Source: GCA-002050365 sp964237235
GTDB taxonomy: Bacteria; Acidobacteriota; Blastocatellia; Pyrinomonadales; Pyrinomonadaceae
Assembly (NCBI GenBank): GCA_964237235.1
Contig: CAXSGY010000002.1
Coordinates: 332,547-396,546 of the forward strand
Length of the DNA stretch: 64,000 nucleotides
Direction: 5' to 3'
Positions 1-7,801 of the stretch are shown here, piece after piece. The notes under the pieces are model-generated. The model was not told the origin of the DNA and searched no databases. It saw only the letters and a program-made list of their open reading frames with translations. Made by a program: the position numbers and the translations under genes. The first letter of the stretch is position 1. Each line of letters starts with the position of its first letter.

Positions 1-171
1 ACGAAAATTCAATTTCGCGCGTCCGATTTTTTTGGGGTAAGTTTTTGGAAGTCTATATTCCGGGTTTAATCTGCCGTTCAAACTCCGCCTCCGAACCTTA
101 TCTGCCGACCATTCGAATTGGAACTATTCGAATATTAAACGTCTTTCATAGTGAAATTTTCCGGCGCGATT

Positions 172-191
172 GTCAACAGTTAACCGTTGAC
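172..191. promoter_or_regulatory. 20-bp near-perfect palindrome (operator-like)
   Basis: The sequence reads GTCAAC-A-GTTAAC-C-GTTGAC, a three-part palindrome built around GTTAAC. It lies about 40 bases upstream of the small gene at 234, where an operator would sit. No regulator can be named, and it may be only a chance inverted repeat. Confidence 0.3.
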
Positions 192-233
192 GGATGACAG
201 CCCGCCGTTTCCCGTGCAACTATTTTAGATGTG

Positions 234-398
234 ATGAGCGATAAGAAAAAAAGAAAAATTCAACAGCCGATTTTCGATTCGATTCGCAAGCCGATTGCGC
301 CGCCGAGCCGCAAATTCGGCAAAGATAAGCCGGAAGAAAAAGCCAATCCGTCCGGGCGCAAAGTGAAACATAAGAAAAAGGAAGAATCGGAAAACTAA
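234..398 (+). CDS. Small basic lysine-rich protein, unknown function (54 aa)
   Basis: A 54-residue frame starts at an ATG overlapping an in-frame GTG at 231 and ends in TAA, four bases before the next gene. About a third of the residues are Lys or Arg, at both ends. The centre has a Pro-rich stretch (IRKPIAPPSRKFGKDKP). There is no hydrophobic segment, so it should be cytosolic and could bind nucleic acid. Small basic tails of this kind are common in acidobacterial genomes but I recognise no family. The close spacing to the next gene suggests cotranscription. It is below the length limit of most gene callers, so the call rests on composition and context. Confidence 0.5.
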   Translation: MSDKKKRKIQQPIFDSIRKPIAPPSRKFGKDKPEEKANPSGRKVKHKKKEESEN

Positions 399-402
399 AT
401 AA

Positions 403-633
403 ATGAGTTTTTTTAAGAACTTATATCAAAAAATCGTTCCGCCGAGCGTTTGGGCGCGACCGGAAATGTCGGTTACCTTTCGCGCCGGAATTATGCCGGG
501 CAAAAACCGTCAGGAACGCACCTTTAAGATTAAAGAAGTTTTACGCAACGGTCGCGTAATTTTGCACGAGTTCGCGGGCGAACATCGTGAAAGCGAATTC
601 GAACCGGTTAATTTCAAACGCGAGAATCCTTAA
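403..633 (+). CDS. Hypothetical protein (76 aa)
   Basis: A 76-residue soluble protein beginning MSFFKNLYQK and starting four bases after the stop of the 54-aa gene, so the two probably form a transcription unit. The middle (about residues 36-66) has alternating polar and hydrophobic residues such as RTFKIKEVLRNGRVILHEF, which suggests a small beta-barrel or strand pair like those of short RNA- or DNA-binding domains. No signal peptide or membrane segment is present. It ends 14 bases before the convergent hydrolase gene. I do not recognise the family. Confidence 0.55.
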   Translation: MSFFKNLYQKIVPPSVWARPEMSVTFRAGIMPGKNRQERTFKIKEVLRNGRVILHEFAGEHRESEFEPVNFKRENP

Positions 634-647
634 ATTTCCGACGCTTT

Positions 648-1427
648 TCACCATTCGTAAACCTGCCCGACCTGCAAAATTTGCAGATTTTCAAGTTCCA
701 AACGGGCGATTTGCTCAACCACTTCGTCGTAATACATCGGCTTGATGTTGACAACGTAAACGGCGCATTCCCTTCGATTGAATTTTTCCAGTTCCGTTCG
801 CATTCGCTTTGGCGTTAAGTGATGCGAAGTTCGCGCCAGTTGCTCCAAACTATCCGGGAAGGCGCATTCGATTAAAAGCGCGGAAAGATTTTCTTCGGCG
901 TTTACGCCCTGCCAAAAACCTTCCATTTCCGCCGTATCGCCGCTTAGAGCGACGGTCGTCTTCTGATCGGAAACGACGAAACCCACGGTCGGAACTTTAT
1001 GATTAACGCTGAGCGGTTTAAAGCGCAGATGTTTCACCGAAAATTCGCGTCCGGGTTCAAACGAAGCGTATTTCAATACTTTTATGCGGTTTGAATTTTC
1101 CAGTTCGGAAAAGCGCGGGTAAAGCGTCCAGTTAAAAACGTCGCGCTCGAGAATTTCGACGACTTCCCTGGTCGCGTGAACGCAAACCGGCTGTTCGAGA
1201 GCGGCGAATAAGTCGTCCACAAACAGCGGCAACCCGGCGATATGATCGAGATGCGCGTGCGTCAAAACTATGTCTCGAATTTGTTTTTTCTGCGCGACGC
1301 TCGCCGCCATCGCCAAACTTCCGGCATCAATCGCCACGCAGTCGTCAACGACGAAACACGCCAGATGCTGACGCGGCGAGGCTTTGCCGTTTTCGTCGAA
1401 GGTGCTTGGGAGCAGTTGAAATTTCAT
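648..1427 (-). CDS. MBL-fold hydrolase, class II cyclic-nucleotide phosphodiesterase-like
   Basis: A 259-residue metallo-beta-lactamase-fold protein. The metal motif HAHLDHIAG is the HxHxDH signature, and its wording fits the class II cyclic-nucleotide phosphodiesterase / RNase Z-like branch. Further ligands are expected in the LSGDTAE segment and at the HH of the C-terminal TSHHLTPKR. It may therefore hydrolyse cAMP, cGMP or another phosphodiester; the substrate is not visible. I chose the ATG at 1427 (MKFQLLPSTF). An upstream in-frame ATG at 1472 would add 15 unconserved residues and overlap the SDR gene. With the chosen start the gene begins 10 bases after the SDR stop, so the two are probably cotranscribed. 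No signal peptide. Confidence 0.75.
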   Translation of the reverse strand: MKFQLLPSTFDENGKASPRQHLACFVVDDCVAIDAGSLAMAASVAQKKQIRDIVLTHAHLDHIAGLPLFVDDLFAALEQPVCVHATREVVEILERDVFNWTLYPRFSELENSNRIKVLKYASFEPGREFSVKHLRFKPLSVNHKVPTVGFVVSDQKTTVALSGDTAEMEGFWQGVNAEENLSALLIECAFPDSLEQLARTSHHLTPKRMRTELEKFNRRECAVYVVNIKPMYYDEVVEQIARLELENLQILQVGQVYEW

Positions 1428-1437
1428 ACGCAAAAAA

Positions 1438-2199
1438 TCATCTGGCACAGGTTTGCGCGCGTCCGCCGTCAATCGCGTAAGTCGCGCCGGTAATCCACGA
1501 AGCCTTTTCCGATGCCAGATAAAAGATTAATTCAGCGATTTCTTTCGGATTGCCGACGCGCCCAATCGGATGCGTTTTTTTCGAGTTCTCCAGAAAATTT
1601 TCGTAAGCCGTTTCCGCCATTCCGCCACGCTTGTGCAAATCAGTCACAACGACTCCGGGATTGACGGCGTTAACGCGAATTTTTTTCGGCGCAAGCTCGA
1701 GCGCAGCGCAGCGCGTCAGTTGGTCAACGCCCGCTTTTGAGATGCAATACGCCAAAACATTCGGAAACGCGCGCGTTCCTGAAACACTCGAAACATTAAC
1801 GATATTGCCTTCGGTCTTTTCCAAAAAAGGCACGCATTTTTGCGTCAGATAAAACATCGAGCGCAGATTGATGTTCATCATCCGGTCCCAATCTTCGAGC
1901 ATTGTGTTTTCAATCGAACCGTTCAAAATGATGCCCGCCGCATTAACCAGAACGTCAATCTGACCGAATTTGGTGGACGTTTCCGCCACAGTTTTTTCGA
2001 TTTGCGACGTGTCAGACAAATCAGAGACCAGCGGCGTAACGCTTCCGTCCAAACTTTTCGCTTCGTTTTTGAGAGCGTTCAGTTCGTCAATATTTCTGCC
2101 GAGAGCGACGACGTTCGCGCCGTTTTCGGCGAATAATAAACTCGCCGCCCGACCGATTCCGCTGCTCGCTCCCGAAATTAAAATTACTTTTTCCCGCAT
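1438..2199 (-). CDS. SDR-family oxidoreductase
   Basis: A 253-residue classical short-chain dehydrogenase/reductase. It shows the TGxxxGxG-type nucleotide motif (SGASSGIGRA, residues 9-18), the NNAG-type motif (VNAAG), a catalytic Ser in VSSVSG and the YxxxK pair (YCISKAG), plus the usual C-terminal IDGG. It reduces or oxidises an unknown carbonyl or alcohol with NAD(P)(H); basic Arg36 in ALGRN after beta-2 hints at NADP. It has the normal family length and is soluble. It lies upstream of the MBL hydrolase in the same direction. Substrate cannot be read from sequence. Confidence 0.85.
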   Translation of the reverse strand: MREKVILISGASSGIGRAASLLFAENGANVVALGRNIDELNALKNEAKSLDGSVTPLVSDLSDTSQIEKTVAETSTKFGQIDVLVNAAGIILNGSIENTMLEDWDRMMNINLRSMFYLTQKCVPFLEKTEGNIVNVSSVSGTRAFPNVLAYCISKAGVDQLTRCAALELAPKKIRVNAVNPGVVVTDLHKRGGMAETAYENFLENSKKTHPIGRVGNPKEIAELIFYLASEKASWITGATYAIDGGRAQTCAR

Positions 2200-2289
2200 A
2201 AAAATTTGCCGCCCGCGCTTTGAAAAAGTTTAACACAAAAGCCTTATCCGCAAGCCAACCGTCAACGGCGAAAATGCTTCATTTAAAAT

Positions 2290-2320
2290 TTAAAAAGGAC
2301 AGCCTGATTTGGCTATCCTT
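2290..2320 (-). terminator. Intrinsic terminator of the 71-aa gene
   Basis: On the minus strand AAGGATAGCC pairs with GGCTGTCCTT (one mismatch, 6-base loop), followed by a T-rich run. It sits 57 bases after the stop of the 71-aa gene, between it and the SDR gene. Confidence 0.65.
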
Positions 2321-2376
2321 AAGTGCTACGGTATTTAGCTCGTCTTAAAATCTTTACAAAGATCGTTCCGCCAAAT

Positions 2377-2592
2377 CTATACGCCGTTAATTTGCGGATG
2401 ATTTGAAAAGAAATTTTCGATGGCTTGTTTCGTTTCTTCGCGGCGACGCTGTTGAAATTCGTTGACCCAGTTCGACACGGTTGAAACCATTTCGCGCGCC
2501 GCCTGTTTCGGCTTCAATTCGGTCTTAGCCGGCGTTTCGGCGGCTTTCGCTTCGCCTTTTTTAATCACTTTTATTTTTGCTTTCGCTGTCAT
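2377..2592 (-). CDS. Small charged protein, unknown function (71 aa)
   Basis: A 71-residue cytosolic protein with a Lys/Ala-rich, probably disordered N-terminal third (MTAKAKIKVIKKGEAKAAET) and an amphipathic helical C-terminal half (VSTVSNWVNEFQQRRREETKQAIENFF). It is monocistronic, with an intrinsic terminator downstream. The layout recalls small nucleoid-associated or histone-tail-like proteins, but that is only a resemblance. No family recognised. Confidence 0.6.
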   Translation of the reverse strand: MTAKAKIKVIKKGEAKAAETPAKTELKPKQAAREMVSTVSNWVNEFQQRRREETKQAIENFFSNHPQINGV

Positions 2593-2930
2593 TTTTATAA
2601 TTTCCTGTTTGTATGAATCTGATACTGTAAAGACTGCTTCGACTAATACCGTTTATATTGTTAGCAATTCGAGTGCCATTGTTAGACGGAGGCGAAAAAT
2701 ATTTTTTGCGAAGTTCTTTTCAGTAGAGTTTATATTTATTTAATAATTTGCATTCTGCAAATCGAATCTTTAATTTTTCGCGCTTTGCTATTTTCTTTAA
2801 CGCCCGACCAAACGCTTTTGTTCCAACAATTTTCTGCGTTCGCCTTAATTTACCGGTTGTCCGTCGCAAATCCGATTTTCAGAATTGGCGACGGCTTTGT
2901 CGGCACGCGCTTTGCCATTTTCTCGAACTG
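2593..2930. other. Intergenic region, divergent promoters presumed
   Basis: About 340 AT-rich bases between divergent genes. I see no convincing gene, RNA or hairpin. An open frame enters here from the downstream gene (possible start at 2748), but its translation is Phe/Arg-rich and looks non-coding. Promoters for both flanking genes presumably lie here. Confidence 0.4.
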
Positions 2931-3698
2931 ATGAATCTGACCGACTTTATAATTATTTATCTGACCGGCGGCGCGCCGTTCGCCGTTCACTTTTTTTTAC
3001 GCAGACGCGCGGCAAACGACCGAAAAAAACTCTGGCTGAAAACCGCGTTGGCTTTCGTGTTTTGGCTGCCGCTCGCTTTTTTGACGTTTCGCCAATTCAA
3101 AAAGTCGAAATGGCGCGCCGTTTCCAATTTAAATAATAATTTTCCCGACGAAATTACACTTTCCGCGACGCAGAAAAATCTCGAAGCGTTTTTGCGCGCG
3201 ACTGATTCGCCGATTTCTTTATTTGAATTTCGCCAGACGATAGAACGCTACGCCGATTTGACGATTTTATCGAACGACGCGACGGAAAAACCGACGACGC
3301 GCGAAACCGAAGTTTTTCGCCGCGCGAATAGAAAAGATGTCGAAATCGCCGCCGTCTGTCTGCACAGACGCAACCGAAAGCGGCTCGCCTTTCATCAAAC
3401 CGAAGCGCGCAAGGATTTTTTGCGAACGATTGAAATTTTGCACGGCTCGCTTCAAAACGCCGACCGATTCGGGAACGCAGTCAACGAATTCGTACAGATT
3501 CTCAAAGATTCGACGGCGCAAGAAAATGTCGAAAAAATATTCGCGGCGAATCTGCAAACCGGCAAGCCGCCGCGCCTCAATTATTTGGAGACCGAAGTTT
3601 TATGGAAACCGGAAATGCCCGAACCGTTACATACGCCGACTGCCCGCAGTCGTCAAACCATTTTGGCGGCGATGACGAATCTACGCGGCAGAGATTAG
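2931..3698 (+). CDS. Hypothetical membrane-anchored protein
   Basis: A 255-residue protein starting at MNLTDFIIIYLTGG. Residues 1-20 form one hydrophobic segment, a basic patch RRRAANDRKK follows, and residues 35-55 form a second (TALAFVFWLPLAFLTF), so two N-terminal membrane spans anchor a roughly 195-residue charged, mostly helical cytosolic domain. The frame is open for 61 more codons upstream (to 2748), but those look like translated non-coding DNA, so I prefer 2931. Its last 97 bases overlap the start of the next gene in another frame, suggesting translational coupling. No family recognised. Confidence 0.55.
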   Translation: MNLTDFIIIYLTGGAPFAVHFFLRRRAANDRKKLWLKTALAFVFWLPLAFLTFRQFKKSKWRAVSNLNNNFPDEITLSATQKNLEAFLRATDSPISLFEFRQTIERYADLTILSNDATEKPTTRETEVFRRANRKDVEIAAVCLHRRNRKRLAFHQTEARKDFLRTIEILHGSLQNADRFGNAVNEFVQILKDSTAQENVEKIFAANLQTGKPPRLNYLETEVLWKPEMPEPLHTPTARSRQTILAAMTNLRGRD

Positions 3699-4273
3699 AA
3701 ATTCTGCTCGCCGCCAACGCCGAATCCGCGCAAAAAAAATCGCTCTACACGAACGAACAGGACGCGCTCGAAGCGGCGACGATGAAAAACCCTTTGTCCG
3801 ACAAACAGGCGTTCGCTTATTTCGGACTTCTGCTCGGAACGATTCCGCCCGCCGCGATTTTCACGCGCGCTTTTATCAACGACGGCGCGTTTCGCTTTGA
3901 AGATTTGTGGGTTGTCGGCATCATCGCCGTCGTTAATTTAATCGCCGCCGTCACTGCTTATTTCACCGGCAAAGTCGTCGGAAAAATCGTCGGCGATCTG
4001 GAACAAATGTCGTGGACGAAAATGCTTCTAATTTTGCCGTTCGTCGGAATTTTGTGGGGAATTTTGTCGGGTGGCGCGGGCGGCACGATTATTTTTTTGA
4101 TCGGCGCGGTTTTCGGCGGCGCGCTTGGCGCGATGGTCGGCGGTTGCGCGTTGCCGATTTTTGCAATTCTGCACCGGCTTTTGAAAAAGGAAGACAAAAT
4201 CGCCCGCAAACATTTTCTGCCGATTGCCTTCGGCACGACTTTTATTGTTTCGGCATATATTCTCGGCTTGTAA
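3602..4273 (+). CDS. Hypothetical multi-pass membrane protein
   Basis: A 223-residue protein. A polar N-terminal region (about 1-65) precedes four or five hydrophobic segments: FAYFGLLLGTIPPAAIF, VVGIIAVVNLIAAVTAYF, MLLILPFVGILWG, a Gly-rich span (SGGAGGTIIFLIGAVFGG) and a C-terminal span. The Gly-rich helix resembles tightly packed channel- or chaperone-like helices, but I cannot assign a family. The start at 3602 forces a 97-base overlap with the preceding gene; no good alternative start lies between 3602 and MKNPLSDKQ (3782), which would also be plausible and would remove the overlap. The two genes are probably functionally linked. Confidence 0.55.
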   Translation: METGNARTVTYADCPQSSNHFGGDDESTRQRLEILLAANAESAQKKSLYTNEQDALEAATMKNPLSDKQAFAYFGLLLGTIPPAAIFTRAFINDGAFRFEDLWVVGIIAVVNLIAAVTAYFTGKVVGKIVGDLEQMSWTKMLLILPFVGILWGILSGGAGGTIIFLIGAVFGGALGAMVGGCALPIFAILHRLLKKEDKIARKHFLPIAFGTTFIVSAYILGL

Positions 4274-4309
4274 GCGGAGTGAATCAAAACTGAATCGGCG
4301 CGTCAAAAA

Positions 4310-4434
4310 GGAGCGCGGACGGCTCGTCTGCCCAACGAGCGTTTGCGAAGTTGTTTGATTGGAATTGCGCGACTCAAAAATAACGATTCGTCGCGCGCCG
4401 TCGCGCTCGAATGCGGACGAGCCGTCCGCGCTCC
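4310..4434. repeat. MITE-like repeat with long terminal inverted repeats, copy 1
   Basis: A 125-bp element bounded by GGAGCGCGGACGGCTCGTC and its complement at the other end. A second copy with the same ends and a similar interior lies at 43820-43945. It contains no gene. It sits between the membrane-protein gene and the histidine kinase, and would extend the kinase frame upstream with spurious residues if the first in-frame ATG (4343) were used. Confidence 0.8.
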
Positions 4435-4483
4435 GGCGACGAAATTTTGCAATTTCTCAAACTTCACGTTAAAACTGAAACAG

Positions 4484-6265
4484 ATGCTCGTGCTTCTACA
4501 TCTTTTCGCGCTTTTTCTGCTGGTAACGCTCGGCTTCTATGTTTTCGTGGCGAACCCGCGCAACCGCGCTCACCAGACGTTCGCCGCGTTCATCAGTTTT
4601 CTCGCCTTTTGGACAATTAAGGATTTAATCTTCTGGAATTTTCACGACGAAAATTTAGATTCGGGCTGGTGGGCTTCGGCGAGCTTTATCATCGCGCTTT
4701 TAATGCAGTGCGCGCTGGCGATTTTTGCGTGGGTTTTTCCTGAAAATTCGCGCACGCCGAAGAAACGCGCCGCTGTTTTGTTCGCGCCGAGCGTTATTTT
4801 AATTCCCGCCGCCGCGTTCGGACTTTTGTGGCGCAGCGTCGGATTTGTCAGAGGGCAATTCGTCATTGAACTCGCGCCGCTCGCGTATGTTTTCGTCGCT
4901 TACGTTTATTTCGTTTTCGGTTTCGGCGCGATTATTTTATTTCGCAAATATCAAAAATATCGGGACACGCAGCGCGGTCAGCAAGTCGGCGCGATTTTGT
5001 GGGCGGTCGTTATCACCGGCATTTTGAAAACGCTGGCGAATATCGCTTTGCCGTTTTTCGGTATTTATTCGTTTTTGCCGTTCAGCGCGATTTTCGTTCT
5101 GCCGGGCGTTTTGATTTACGCTTACGCGATTTCTAATTTCAAACTGTTCTCGCTGCAAACTGCGCTCGACCAGTTCAGACTTTTTCCGATTGCCTACAAA
5201 ATCGCTCTGAGCATCGCGTCGGTGGCAATTTTAAGTTTTATCGTTTTTCAGATTCCGATTGTCTGGTGGGCTTTCCGCGACGGCGAGACGTTTGAAGCGT
5301 GGCGCAAATATCTGGTTTTTTCGATTATCTCCGCGCTCGTGCCGAATCTTTTGCTCGTGCTTTTAACCGTCCGCACGCTTTCGCGTCCCCTGCAAAGAAT
5401 CACGGTCGCCGCCGTACAGGTCACAAACGGCGATTACGGAACCGAAGTTGACCTGAAAAAAAGCAACGACGAAATCGGCTTACTCGCCGAATCTTTCAAC
5501 GAAATGAGCCGCAAAATGGCAAGCGACATCGAACAATTAAAACATCTGAACGAACAACTGATTCGCACCGAAAAACTCGCCGCGATGGGAACTTTGTCCG
5601 CCGGAGTCGCGCACGAAGTCAACAATCCGCTCGCGGCGATTTCGTCTTTGATTCAAATGCTGCAGTCGAAAAACGGTTTGGATGAAAACGCGCGGGAAAA
5701 ATTGAAATTAATTTCAACGCAAATCGAGCGCATCACGCAGGTGACGCGCGATATGATGGATTTCGCGCGCGTTCGTCCGGCGGCGAAAAATCATTTCAAT
5801 ATCAACGAAATCATCGAAACGAGCTTGCGGCTGGCGAGCTTCGACAAATCGTTTCAATTTTTGCGCCTCGCCAAAAATTACGCCGAAAATTCGCCGACGG
5901 TTTTCGCCGACCGCGATCAATTGCAGCAAGTCTTTTTAAATTTATTTCTCAATGCGCGAGACGCGATGCCCGACGGCGGCGATCTGCGAATCGAAACTTT
6001 TAACGGCAGCGACGAAATTAAAATCGAAATCGCCGACAGCGGGACAGGCATCGAAGACGCGAATCTCAAACAAATTTTCGATCCGTTTTTTACGACCAAA
6101 CCGGCGGGCAAAGGCACGGGTTTAGGACTGGCGGTTTGTTACGGAATTATCACCGCGCACGGCGGACGCATCGAGGCGGCGACGAATGCCGCAAACGGCA
6201 CGACGTTTTTTATTACGCTGCCCGCCGACTCCGCGCAAGATTCGGAAACTTTAAATCTTTCGTAA
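4484..6265 (+). CDS. Membrane sensor histidine kinase (orphan)
   Basis: A 593-residue hybrid-type membrane kinase. The N-terminal ~270 residues hold seven or more hydrophobic helices (a 7TM-type input domain), followed by one more helix pair, a HAMP-like linker (RPLQRITVAAVQVTNGDY), a short coiled coil, a HisKA domain with the phospho-acceptor His377 (VAHEVNNPLAA) and an HATPase domain with N box (LNLFLNARDAM), G1 (DSGTGI), F (DPFFTTKP) and G2 (GKGTGLGLAV) motifs. All catalytic elements look intact. I start at MLVLLHLFAL (4484); upstream in-frame codons fall inside the MITE-like repeat. No response-regulator gene is adjacent, so it is an orphan with unknown partner. The NtrB-like HisKA/HATPase pairing suggests a sigma-54 or NtrC-type partner (inference). 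Confidence 0.88.
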   Translation: MLVLLHLFALFLLVTLGFYVFVANPRNRAHQTFAAFISFLAFWTIKDLIFWNFHDENLDSGWWASASFIIALLMQCALAIFAWVFPENSRTPKKRAAVLFAPSVILIPAAAFGLLWRSVGFVRGQFVIELAPLAYVFVAYVYFVFGFGAIILFRKYQKYRDTQRGQQVGAILWAVVITGILKTLANIALPFFGIYSFLPFSAIFVLPGVLIYAYAISNFKLFSLQTALDQFRLFPIAYKIALSIASVAILSFIVFQIPIVWWAFRDGETFEAWRKYLVFSIISALVPNLLLVLLTVRTLSRPLQRITVAAVQVTNGDYGTEVDLKKSNDEIGLLAESFNEMSRKMASDIEQLKHLNEQLIRTEKLAAMGTLSAGVAHEVNNPLAAISSLIQMLQSKNGLDENAREKLKLISTQIERITQVTRDMMDFARVRPAAKNHFNINEIIETSLRLASFDKSFQFLRLAKNYAENSPTVFADRDQLQQVFLNLFLNARDAMPDGGDLRIETFNGSDEIKIEIADSGTGIEDANLKQIFDPFFTTKPAGKGTGLGLAVCYGIITAHGGRIEAATNAANGTTFFITLPADSAQDSETLNLS

Positions 6266-6270
6266 ATCAA

Positions 6271-6361
6271 ACCGTTCTCCATTCACTATCGGATTTTCGT
6301 TGCCGAACCGAGACTGCTTTTTTTTAGCGAATAACGAATAGTGAATAGTGAACAGTTGCGG
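6271..6361. repeat. 7-bp-period hairpin repeat
   Basis: The right arm reads as heptamers CGAATAA, CGAATAG, TGAATAG, TGAACAG. The left arm (about 6274-6301) is an imperfect complement with GTTCTCC, ATTCACT and similar words. It lies downstream of the histidine kinase stop, where a terminator would be. A run of eight T is in the loop. Confidence 0.6.
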
Positions 6362-6420
6362 AAAGAAAAGGTTATACGAATCGAAATAAAAAATTTATCG
6401 GCGATTCGCCCGTTCAATTC

Positions 6421-6481
6421 TTGACACGCGCCCTGATTCGTTGCAATTTAGATTTGCACTTCTTTTCAGCTTTTTACGAGG
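6421..6481 (+). promoter_or_regulatory. Possible promoter and ribosome-binding site of the amidohydrolase pair
   Basis: A perfect TTGACA lies at 6421-6426, with a weak AT-rich -10 region (AATTTAGAT) about 18-22 bases later. GAGG at 6478-6481 is spaced 9 bases from the ATG at 6491 and is a convincing ribosome-binding site. The -10 assignment is uncertain. Confidence 0.4.
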
Positions 6482-6490
6482 AAAAATAAA

Positions 6491-7801
6491 ATGAAAAATT
6501 TTCTGATGTTCGTCGGAATTTTCCTGCTTTGCGCCGCGCCGCTCGCCGCGCAGGAAAAGCCGACGGCGTTCGTCAACGCCAAAATTATTCCGGTCGTCGG
6601 ACCGCCGATTGAGCAAGGCATTCTGATCGTGCAGAACGGCAAAATCACGGCGGTCGGCGACGCGCGCACCGTGCGTTTGTCGTCCGACGTTGTGCAGATT
6701 GATATGGCAGGCAAAGTGATTATGCCCGGACTCGTTGATTCGCACAGTCATATCGGCGAACCGGCGGGCGCGGACGGTTCTGCGCCGATTCAGCCGGACG
6801 TGCGGATTTTGGATTCGGTCAATCCGCGTTCGGGCAGCATACAGCGCGCTCAATCGGGCGGCATCACGACCGTCAACGTGATGCCCGGTTCGGGACATCT
6901 CGACAGCGGTCAGACGCTTTATTTGAAGCTGCGCGACGATGCCGTGAAGATCGAAGACTTATTGATTTACGGCGCGGACGGCAAATATATGGGCGGCATC
7001 AAATTCGCCAACGGCACGAATCCGATGCGCGCCGGCGGCGGCACGTTTCCCGGCACGCGCGCCAAATCAGCCGCGCTCGTGCGCGAACAATTTATCCGCG
7101 CCAGAGAATACGCCGACAAGGTGAAAAAAGCGGGAAGCGACAAATCGAAATTGCCGCCGCGCGATCTGGCGTTGGAGACGCTCGCCGAAGTTTTGGCGGG
7201 CAACCGCGTCGTTCATTTTCACACGCACCGTGCCGACGACATTATGACCGTTCTGCGTCTGCAAAAAGAATTCGGTTTCCGGCTCGTGCTGCATCACGTT
7301 TCCGAAGGCTGGAAGGTCGCCGACGAAATCGCCAAACAGAAAATTCCCTGCTCGATTATTTTGATTGATTCGCCCGGCGGCAAATTGGAGACGGTGGATA
7401 TACGCTTTGAAACGCCCGCGATTATGGACAAAGCCGGAATTTTGTTCGGCTTTCACACCGACGATTACATCACCGATTCGCGTTTCTTTCTGCGCGAAGC
7501 GGCAATCGGCGTGCGCGGCGGATTATCGCCCGAAAAAGCTCTCTATGCCTTAACGATGGCAAACGCGAAGATTCTCGATTTGGACAAGCGCGTCGGCTCG
7601 CTCGAAACCGGTAAAGATGCCGACTTTATCGTTCTGTCAGGCGATCCTTTGAGCGTTTACACACACGTTTTGCAAACGTGGATCGAAGGCAAAAAAGTTT
7701 TCGACCGCGCCGACCCGAAAGATTATTTAATTTCGGTCGGCGGCGACGGCGCGGGCAAAGACAATCAACTCGACACCGACGACGCGGAGGACGGTAACTA
7801 A
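6491..7801 (+). CDS. Secreted amidohydrolase (imidazolonepropionase-like), catalytically intact
   Basis: A 436-residue exported amidohydrolase. Residues 1-20 are a signal peptide ending APLAAQ. The metal-binding HxH is present at His85/His87 (GLVDSHSHIG). Further likely ligands are in VVHFHTHRADD (about 241-251) and LVLHHVSEG (about 260), with an Asp in FHTDD (about 323). The C-terminus has the usual KDADFIVLSGDPL motif. The branch is close to imidazolonepropionase-like and cyclic-imide or dipeptide hydrolases; the substrate is unknown. It acts outside the cytoplasmic membrane. The stop overlaps the start of the next gene by one base (TAATG), so the two are translationally coupled; the next protein is a paralogue that has lost these metal residues. 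Confidence 0.85.
   Translation: MKNFLMFVGIFLLCAAPLAAQEKPTAFVNAKIIPVVGPPIEQGILIVQNGKITAVGDARTVRLSSDVVQIDMAGKVIMPGLVDSHSHIGEPAGADGSAPIQPDVRILDSVNPRSGSIQRAQSGGITTVNVMPGSGHLDSGQTLYLKLRDDAVKIEDLLIYGADGKYMGGIKFANGTNPMRAGGGTFPGTRAKSAALVREQFIRAREYADKVKKAGSDKSKLPPRDLALETLAEVLAGNRVVHFHTHRADDIMTVLRLQKEFGFRLVLHHVSEGWKVADEIAKQKIPCSIILIDSPGGKLETVDIRFETPAIMDKAGILFGFHTDDYITDSRFFLREAAIGVRGGLSPEKALYALTMANAKILDLDKRVGSLETGKDADFIVLSGDPLSVYTHVLQTWIEGKKVFDRADPKDYLISVGGDGAGKDNQLDTDDAEDGN

Noticed and set aside
113..133. TTCGAA ... TTCGAA pair as an operator
   Set aside because: Short AT-rich words common in this DNA; no further support.
2748..2930. N-terminal extension of the membrane-anchored protein
   Set aside because: Phe/Arg-rich residues with no hydrophobic order; the membrane segment begins at 2931.
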